From Mycolicibacterium palauense (GTDB lineage: Bacteria; Actinomycetota; Actinomycetes; Mycobacteriales; Mycobacteriaceae): 64,000 bases of DNA. Under the pieces are notes generated by a model. It saw only the letters and a program-made list of their open reading frames with translations, had not been told where the DNA came from and did not search any database. A program made the position numbers and the translations under genes. This document shows, in pieces, positions 58,726 through 64,000 of this stretch (within the stretch, counting starts at the first letter, position 1; the number at the start of each line of letters is the position of its first letter). The stretch lies in assembly GCF_002592005.1 (NCBI RefSeq), contig NZ_NVQF01000006.1, positions 1 to 64,000 on the forward strand, given 5' to 3'.

Positions 58726-60141
58726 ATGCCCGATGACCGAAGACCGGTGCCGACCGGCCGGCTCAAGCGCACCATGCCGTTGGCGGGGTTCACCGCACGC
58801 GCTGCCGGCGGCCGCCTCGTCGCCGGACTGCAGCAGCGCGCGGGCCGGGACGGCGCGGTCGAACGCTTCCACGAACGCACCGCCGAGCGCTACGCGGAAC
58901 TGCTCGGCCATTCCCGGGGCGTGTTGATGAAGATGGGCCAGATCATGTCCATGCTCGACTCCCGCGCCGTGGGCACGGGCGGATTCTGGCCCTACCAGGC
59001 CGCGATGACACGATTGCAGGCCGACGCGCACCCCATGCATCCCGATCTGGTCCGCGAAACCCTGGACTCCGAACTCGGTTGCAGAACGGAGCTCTTCGCC
59101 GAGTTCGGCGACGAGCCGGTGGCGGCGGCCTCGATCGGTCAGGTACACCGCGCGGTCCTGCACGACGGCCGCCACGTCGCGGTGAAGATCCAGTACCCCG
59201 GCGTCGCCAGGGCGATCCGCCACGACCTGGCCAACTCCGAACTGCTGGCCACGTTTCTGCGCTTCGTCACCTCGGCGTCGGGCATCAGGGTCGATGTTCA
59301 GGCGGTGGCCCGCGAGGCGGCGGCGCGCATCTCCGAGGAGGTGGACTACCGGCACGAGGCACGGACCGTGGCGCGCTTCGCCGAGCTCTACCGCGGGCAC
59401 CCCTTCATCCGGATTCCCGATGTCGTCGACGACCTGTCCGGTGATCGGGTGCTCACCATGACCTATCTCGACGGAATGGATTGGGCCGCGGCACAACAGG
59501 CCGAGCAGGAGCTGAAGAACGCCTGGGCGGAGGCGATCACTCGTTTCAGCCAGGGCAACTTCAGACACGCCAACCTGATGCACGCCGACCCACACCCGGG
59601 TAACTACCGCTTCTCCGAGGACGGCACGGTCGGCTTCGTCGACTTCGGCTGCGTGAAGGTGCTGCCCGAACTGCAGCGTCGACGGCTCGTCGCGATGAAT
59701 CGCGCCGTCTTCGAGGGCCGCAAGGACGACTACCGGGACCTGATGACCCAGGCGGGATTCCTCTCCGACGACTCCGATCTGACCGCCGACGATCTCTATC
59801 GTTGGCAATCGGACATGCTCTACGAAGTCGTCGGCGCACCCCAACCCGTCACCTACACCCCCGAGACCACCGCGCGCACCATCCGCGGGCTCTTCGACGT
59901 GCGCGACGGCACGCATCCGATGGCCCGGATGACCGTTCCCGACGATTTCGTCTTCCTCAGTCGCCTGCAACTGGCCGTGCTGAGCGTGTGCGCCGGCCTG
60001 AACGCCACCATGTATTCGCGATCACTGTTCGACGACATCGACGCGGTCGCCGACCCGGTCAGCGAGCTCGGCAGACAGCACCACGCCTGGGTGCGCGAGC
60101 GTGGACTGCCCATGGCCCTCGACCACCACGACCACCCGTGA
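58726..60141 (+). CDS. ABC1/UbiB-family atypical kinase
   Basis: 471 aa. KxGQ motif in LMKMGQIMSM, the A-rich loop AAASIGQVH in place of the P-loop, catalytic HADPHPGNY and metal-binding VDFGC. All family motifs are intact. ABC1/UbiB proteins support quinone or lipid metabolism via an unusual ATPase/kinase activity. Located 27 bp after the P450, so probably cotranscribed. Confidence 0.9.
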   Translation: MPDDRRPVPTGRLKRTMPLAGFTARAAGGRLVAGLQQRAGRDGAVERFHERTAERYAELLGHSRGVLMKMGQIMSMLDSRAVGTGGFWPYQAAMTRLQADAHPMHPDLVRETLDSELGCRTELFAEFGDEPVAAASIGQVHRAVLHDGRHVAVKIQYPGVARAIRHDLANSELLATFLRFVTSASGIRVDVQAVAREAAARISEEVDYRHEARTVARFAELYRGHPFIRIPDVVDDLSGDRVLTMTYLDGMDWAAAQQAEQELKNAWAEAITRFSQGNFRHANLMHADPHPGNYRFSEDGTVGFVDFGCVKVLPELQRRRLVAMNRAVFEGRKDDYRDLMTQAGFLSDDSDLTADDLYRWQSDMLYEVVGAPQPVTYTPETTARTIRGLFDVRDGTHPMARMTVPDDFVFLSRLQLAVLSVCAGLNATMYSRSLFDDIDAVADPVSELGRQHHAWVRERGLPMALDHHDHP

Positions 60142-60171
60142 CGCCGTACGGCCCGGTTTTCGCGGTCCGTT

Positions 60172-61191
60172 CTACGGTGCGGTCCGTCCGCGCCCGTCGA
60201 TCGGCGGTATCACCAGGTCGGCGAGCGCCCGGGGCGGGCCGAGGTGAAAGCCCTGACCGCGGCGAATTCCCATTCGGCGCAGGACATCGGCCTGGCCCTC
60301 GGTCTCGATCGCCTCGGCCACCGTGTCGGCATTGAGCTCCGCGGCCAGCGCCACCAGTGCGGTCACCAGGGCCCGTTTGACGGGATCGGTGTCGATGCCG
60401 GCTACCAGCTCTCCGTCGATCTTGATGACGTCGGGGCGCAGGCGCAGCAGCTGGGTGAAGCTGGCGTACCCGGCACCGGCGTCGTCGACGGCCACCAGGA
60501 TGCCGCGGTCGCGCAACGGCTGAAGGGCCGCCGCCAGATCTTCCGGGAAGGGTTCGTGCTCGGTGATCTCCACTGTCAACGTCCGGTCCTCGGCGACCAA
60601 CATGTCACGGATGGCCGGGTCGAGCACCGCGGCGGGGCTGAGGTTGACCGCCAGGCCGTACTCCGGCGGTATCGCCCGGGCCGCGGTCACAATGGTGTGC
60701 AGGGCGGCGAGTTCGAGCGCGATTCCCCGGCGGACCCGCAGGGCGGTGCCGAACCACTGCGCCGGGCTCAGCCCCATCTCGGCGGGGAACCGCGACAGAC
60801 CCTCGAAACCCACGGTCTCCCCGGACGCGAGGTCGATGATCGGCTGAAAGACGGCGCTCACGTTCTCCGGATTCGCCAGCAGCGCATCCATGCACTCCTC
60901 CAGCCGGTGGGTCTCGGCGCCCTCCGGCGCCATCACCGAGGCCAGAAATCGTGTCGTCGAGTGCCGATCGTGCTGTTCGCCCCGGTTCAGCATGTCGGTC
61001 AGCAGAGCCGACAACTGAAAATGCGTGCCGACCAACGCGGACACGAAGCCGCTGATCGACATGGTCGCATCGACATCGAGGTCGGTGAACGCCCCGACCC
61101 GGGTCGACGCCAGCAACAGAGATCCGATTGCCACGTCGTTGTGCAGCAGCGGAATCACCACCCAAGACCGCGTCCCCCACTGCACATTCAA
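60172..61191 (-). CDS. EAL-domain (c-di-GMP phosphodiesterase-like) protein, N-terminally truncated GAF
   Basis: 339 aa from TTG 61191; the frame stays open further upstream without a normal start. The first ~35 residues (WGTRSWVVIPLLHNDVAIGSLLLAS) are only the end of a GAF domain. The EAL domain follows: GFEGLSRFP (EGL for EAL), VNLSPAAV, VEITEHE, VDDAGAGYAS, VIKIDGELV and EAIETEGQ. Most metal-binding residues are kept, so activity is possible. The missing GAF half, next to a broken recombinase gene, suggests a 5' deletion by an inserted element. Confidence 0.75.
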   Translation of the reverse strand: MNVQWGTRSWVVIPLLHNDVAIGSLLLASTRVGAFTDLDVDATMSISGFVSALVGTHFQLSALLTDMLNRGEQHDRHSTTRFLASVMAPEGAETHRLEECMDALLANPENVSAVFQPIIDLASGETVGFEGLSRFPAEMGLSPAQWFGTALRVRRGIALELAALHTIVTAARAIPPEYGLAVNLSPAAVLDPAIRDMLVAEDRTLTVEITEHEPFPEDLAAALQPLRDRGILVAVDDAGAGYASFTQLLRLRPDVIKIDGELVAGIDTDPVKRALVTALVALAAELNADTVAEAIETEGQADVLRRMGIRRGQGFHLGPPRALADLVIPPIDGRGRTAP

Positions 61192-61289
61192 TGCTCGGTT
61201 CTCTGCCCGACGGGGCGTGTCGAAGGTCTTCGGCAGGTACGTCGATGATGATGGAACCAGTGCTCGTGGGGTGAGATAAGGAGCCGGGG

Positions 61290-62215
61290 ATGGTTGGCGA
61301 TTCGGCTGATGGTTGGACTCTCTATTTCTACGATTTCCGCCGACCCTTCGTATCGGTGGACGACGTGGTTCCGGGTTTGGGTGATGTTCAGACCTGGGCG
61401 AGGCGAAACGGTGCGCGTGATGGCACTCCTTTCTTTCTTGACCCGTGGGGCCGGGCGGATGTGTTGGTGAACGCCTACTGGCGGGATCCGTTGGTGAGGG
61501 GACGAGCGGCAGCGACGCTACGTCGTTACGTCGTTACGCTTTGTCCTTGAAGGTCTGGCTGGATTTCTTGCACGCGTTAGGTGTTCGATGGGATCGGGCG
61601 TCTCGGTCGGAGTTGGCTGCGTTCAAGGAGTGGCGGTTGTCGGCTGAGGAGAACCCTACGCATATGGGGGCTAATAGTGTCTGTGTCGATCGCGCGGCGA
61701 TTCGCAGCTTCTACCTGTGGGCGGCCGAGCTGCATGGCGTGGACAACCCCGTCCGTGCCCGTACGATTGCCACCTCTCGCGTGGTCGGCGAAAAGGTTGT
61801 GTTGGAGAGCATGCCTTCGGGGATGCGTAAGGCGGACGTGAAGTGGCTTACTCCGCAGGCGTTTCGGTTGTGGCGGAACTTGGGGTTGCGCGGCTTCACG
61901 ACGGAGGGCTTGCCGGGTCCGGACTGGCGTGGAACGACTGAGGATTGCGATGTCGCGTTCGTGGAGGGGCTGTTCGGGGCGGGCTTGCGAATCGGCGAGT
62001 GGGCCAGCATGTTGACCGTCGAGGTGCCGGCGGAGGGTTCCGAGGGTTTGGTGCGTTCGCGCGTGGCGTCGTGTTGTGCGAAGGGTGGTCCTGGGCGTCC
62101 GTTTTGGATGCAGCGCCGCGTCGTCCAGCACGTTCATTTCTATCTGCGGGAAGGTAGCCGCAGCGCGGCCATCGCCCGCGCCCACCACTATCACCGCAGG
62201 TCAACGCATCAATAG
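61290..62215 (+). pseudogene. Tyrosine recombinase/integrase, frameshifted and 3'-truncated
   Basis: Two frames make one protein: 61290-~61530 (MVGDSADGWTLYFYDF...) and ~61530-62215 (RRYALSLKVWLDFLHALG...). The junction has the 8-bp tandem duplication TACGTCGT-TACGTCGT (61519-61534); removing one copy restores a continuous frame. An N-terminal SAM-like core-binding domain and the first catalytic Arg region (FGAGLRIGEWASML) are present. The box with His-x-x-Arg and the Tyr nucleophile is missing, since the frame ends after HYHRRSTHQ. So it is inactive on two counts. GC is lower than in the neighbours. Confidence 0.8.
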
Positions 62216-62223
62216 ACTCGAAC

Positions 62224-62386
62224 TACAACTGTAGTACTAGCTGCCGAAAACGCTCACCTGAGAAACAAGATCAGAACACTCTCCGCAGTGATCACCGAAC
62301 TCACCCACGAAACATCCAGATCCAACGTCGTTGTCCCCTTGCCGCGAAAACAACCGCAGGGGAACGCCAAAGGTAGGCATGGATGA
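62224..62386 (+). pseudogene. Remnant of a DUF6262-like transposon accessory gene (C-terminal tail)
   Basis: In the frame ending at TGA 62384-62386 the sequence reads AAENAHLRNKIRTLSAVITE... ending PLPRKQPQGNAKGRHG, a leucine-zipper-like tail typical of the small DUF6262 proteins that accompany paired tyrosine recombinases (Tn554-like modules). There is an in-frame stop upstream and no start. Together with the broken recombinase it marks a decayed mobile element. Confidence 0.45.
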
Positions 62387-62629
62387 CCCCGAGGTCGACG
62401 CACCGAACACATGGAGGTCACCCAAGATCACCGGTCTCGCACCGCGACCCCCTCCACCCCCGCAGTACTGCCTCGGGACGCGGCTTGCGAAGCAGACCTT
62501 TTGCTTAGAAACGAGTTTCAACCAGATCGTGTTTCGAGTATCGGAGGCTCGTGCGGGTTGGAGTCCGGCGAAACATTGCAGCGACCCAGCTCGGCATGTT
62601 GGGAATTGGTGCCACGACCCTTCACTAGG
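62387..62629. other. Intergenic remainder with no recognisable gene
   Basis: About 240 bp between the mobile-element remnant and the permease pair. Short frames only, no convincing ribosome site, no tRNA-like structure recognised. Probably scar sequence of the element. Confidence 0.4.
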
Positions 62630-63337
62630 TCAGTAGCTGTACGGATTGGCCGGAGGCTGAATCTGCTCGACCGCCGACACCTCGATATGAGGAGTGGTGC
62701 GCCGCGACGGATCGCTTTGGCCGTCAGGGATCTTGCCTTCGACCCGTACCCAGGCGCCGTCGGGTAGATCGGCAGCGACATCGCCTGCAGGGCCGTCGAG
62801 ATCGATTCGGGCCAAGGAAGCGTCGGCGGCGCAGCAGAGGATGACGATGCGTCCGAGCTGGGTGTGGTCGCCGTCGGTCATGGTGAACCCGATGATGCTG
62901 ATCAGCCGACCGTCGAGGGTGCCCGCGGAATCCTGGGCGATGCGTACCAGCACCTCAGGCAGTGCGAGCTCTGGGGCGCGCTCGGCCGGCAGCGCGGGAA
63001 ACGGCCTGCGTAGCACCTCGGTCGACACTTCTCGCACGGCGGGTTTGGCGGTCTGTGGCCCGATCGCCGGCGGAACCACGAAACCCAACAGCGCAACCGG
63101 GAGGATCAGCAGCCACGCCACTCCGGATCGGTGGGCATGACCGTCTTCCGTGACGTGGCCACGGTGGACATCGCGGCCGATTGACACGAGCGCCAACACG
63201 ATCAGCAGCACCGCAGATGCCACCAGCCATGGCAGCAACGACGGCTTCACATAACGGGCGAAGCTGCCGGTGATCGCGATGACCAGGGTGCACACCCCGA
63301 CCAACAGCATCATCGCCGTCTCGGTTTCTCGGCTCAT
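62630..63337 (-). CDS. TIGR03943-family membrane subunit (YcgQ-like)
   Basis: 235 aa. N-terminal helices (MMLLVGVCTLVIAITGSF, LLPWLVASAVLLIVLAL, VAWLLILPVALLGFVVPPAI) and a C-terminal beta-rich domain with VILCCAADASLARIDLDG, where the CCAADA motif is characteristic of the family. Overlaps the upstream permease gene by 4 bp. The pair is a putative two-component permease of unknown substrate, often zinc- or metal-linked in other bacteria. Confidence 0.85.
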   Translation of the reverse strand: MSRETETAMMLLVGVCTLVIAITGSFARYVKPSLLPWLVASAVLLIVLALVSIGRDVHRGHVTEDGHAHRSGVAWLLILPVALLGFVVPPAIGPQTAKPAVREVSTEVLRRPFPALPAERAPELALPEVLVRIAQDSAGTLDGRLISIIGFTMTDGDHTQLGRIVILCCAADASLARIDLDGPAGDVAADLPDGAWVRVEGKIPDGQSDPSRRTTPHIEVSAVEQIQPPANPYSY

Positions 63338-64000
63338 CGATTCCCCACCACCAACAGACCCACCCCGGTCGCCACCAGGATCGCGACCGCAAAGGTCAGC
63401 GGAGCGAAGCGCAGGGCGAAAGCGCGACCGAACATGCCGACCTGCATGGCGAACAGTTTGATGTCGATGGCCGGGCCGACCACAAGGAATACCAATCGCG
63501 GCACCAGCGGAAGCATCGACAGGCTGGCCGCGACAAACGCGTCAGCCTCCGAGCACAACGCCAAGACAACGGCGAGTATCGCCATGACCGCGATGCCCAG
63601 CACGAGCTGACCGGCCACGTGCTCATACACCCATGCCGGCACCACGATGTGCAGCGCCGCCGCAGCGGCGGCGCCGATCACCAAGTAGGAGGATGCCTGC
63701 AGGAAATCGTGGCGAGCAGCCTCGGTGAACACGGTCCAGCGGGCTTCGTCGGCCCCATGCAGATGTGGCATCCGGCGGGTGATCCAACGGAGCTGGCCGA
63801 ATCGCGCCCACAGCGCTCCCATGATCAATGCCGTCAGTAAGGACGCGATGCAGCGCGCCACGACCATCCCCGGCTCGCCGGGGAAGGCGACGGCCGTCGA
63901 TACCAGCACGACCGGGTTGATGGCGGGCGCAGCGAGCATGAAGGTCAACGCGGCGGCACCGACGGCGCCCTCTCCGAAAAGCCGACGGGCAATCGGAACC
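63334..64000 (-). CDS. Permease (YcgR/DUF318 type), 5' part outside window
   Basis: The frame is open to the right edge, so the N-terminus is missing. Visible residues include VPIARRLFGEGAVGAAALTF, MLAAPAINPVVLVSTA, the polar-helix motif LCSEADAFVAASL and a second half with VGPAIDIKLFAMQVGMFG. Several hydrophobic helices. Typical DUF318/permease protein; partner of the downstream TIGR03943 subunit. Confidence 0.87.
   Translation of the reverse strand, partial: VPIARRLFGEGAVGAAALTFMLAAPAINPVVLVSTAVAFPGEPGMVVARCIASLLTALIMGALWARFGQLRWITRRMPHLHGADEARWTVFTEAARHDFLQASSYLVIGAAAAAALHIVVPAWVYEHVAGQLVLGIAVMAILAVVLALCSEADAFVAASLSMLPLVPRLVFLVVGPAIDIKLFAMQVGMFGRAFALRFAPLTFAVAILVATGVGLLVVGNR

Noticed and set aside
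62387-62629. Possible tRNA or attachment site next to the recombinase remnant
   Set aside because: No cloverleaf or conserved T-loop (GGTTCGAATCC) could be found.

Overview
The window looks like a chromosomal segment of a fast-growing Mycobacterium/Mycolicibacterium-type actinobacterium. The support is very high GC, frequent GTG/TTG starts with 1-4 bp stop/start overlaps, many FadE-type acyl-CoA dehydrogenases, an F420/LLM-type oxidoreductase, a Rv1319c-type membrane adenylate cyclase, a mycobacterial hemophore-like secreted protein, and a lipoprotein / WXG-hydrolase / WXG-like trio resembling Rv2796c-Rv2798c. No rRNA, tRNA or CRISPR was seen.

Layout. (1) 1-9530 (+): an overlapping redox/C-C cleavage operon: amidohydrolase end, Rieske ferredoxin, alpha/beta hydrolases, a stand-alone NuoF-like flavoprotein, a [3Fe-4S] ferredoxin, a DUF35-thiolase fusion, two 3-hydroxyisobutyrate-dehydrogenase-like enzymes, then a P450 with its own ferredoxin. 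(2) 9580-10688 (-): TetR regulator plus unknown gene. (3) 10938-18857 (-): beta-oxidation operon (amidohydrolase, acyl-CoA dehydrogenase, SDR, CoA-transferase, enoyl-CoA hydratase, thiolase, acyl-CoA dehydrogenase). (4) 19361-24595 (+): Rieske oxygenase, small partner, amidohydrolase, SnoaL-like protein and a two-gene acyl-CoA dehydrogenase. (5) 24701-26942 (-): another acyl-CoA dehydrogenase pair. (6) 27124-29641: TetR, MeaB-like GTPase, SDR. (7) 29723-34034 (-): CoA ligase, acyl-CoA dehydrogenase pair, enoyl-CoA hydratase. (8) 34228-39790: 2Fe-2S ferredoxin, CoA-transferase, LLM oxidoreductase, two-subunit B12 acyl-CoA mutase, SDR. (9) 39895-46794: TetR plus membrane cyclase, a dehydrogenase-carboxymuconolactone-decarboxylase fusion, TetR, SRPBCC, STAS, acyl-CoA dehydrogenase. 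(10) 46885-56728: housekeeping/envelope genes (UPF0104 protein with a degenerate kinase-like segment, SRPBCC, sulfatase, MFS, hemophore-like, WXG/lipoprotein trio). (11) 56815-60141: TetR, P450, ABC1 kinase. (12) 60172-62386: 5'-truncated EAL protein beside a broken recombinase. (13) 62630-64000: YcgQ/YcgR-type permease pair, cut by the window edge.

Regions 1-8 together read as one catabolic island. CoA activation (ligase), at least three heteromeric acyl-CoA dehydrogenase pairs, hydratases, SDRs, thiolase, CoA-transferases, a retro-aldol-type thiolase, oxygenases and a methylmalonyl-CoA-mutase-like enzyme would together degrade a branched or alicyclic carboxylic acid (steroid-, terpenoid- or isoprenoid-like; the substrate is an inference). 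Five near-perfect palindromes GAGAAT-N3-ATTCTC sit in the divergent promoter regions of this island, which suggests a shared TetR-type repressor.

The most unusual feature is at three operon junctions (13.3, 30.6 and 35.8 kb). There, tandem repeats of 14 or 32 bp encode chains of identical micro-ORFs (MRKTL or MSACAKSRGRR-type). The stop codon of each overlaps the start codon of the next, so an unbroken stop/start relay leads from the upstream gene toward the downstream gene. Shorter tandem duplications that include stop codons occur at several other gene ends.
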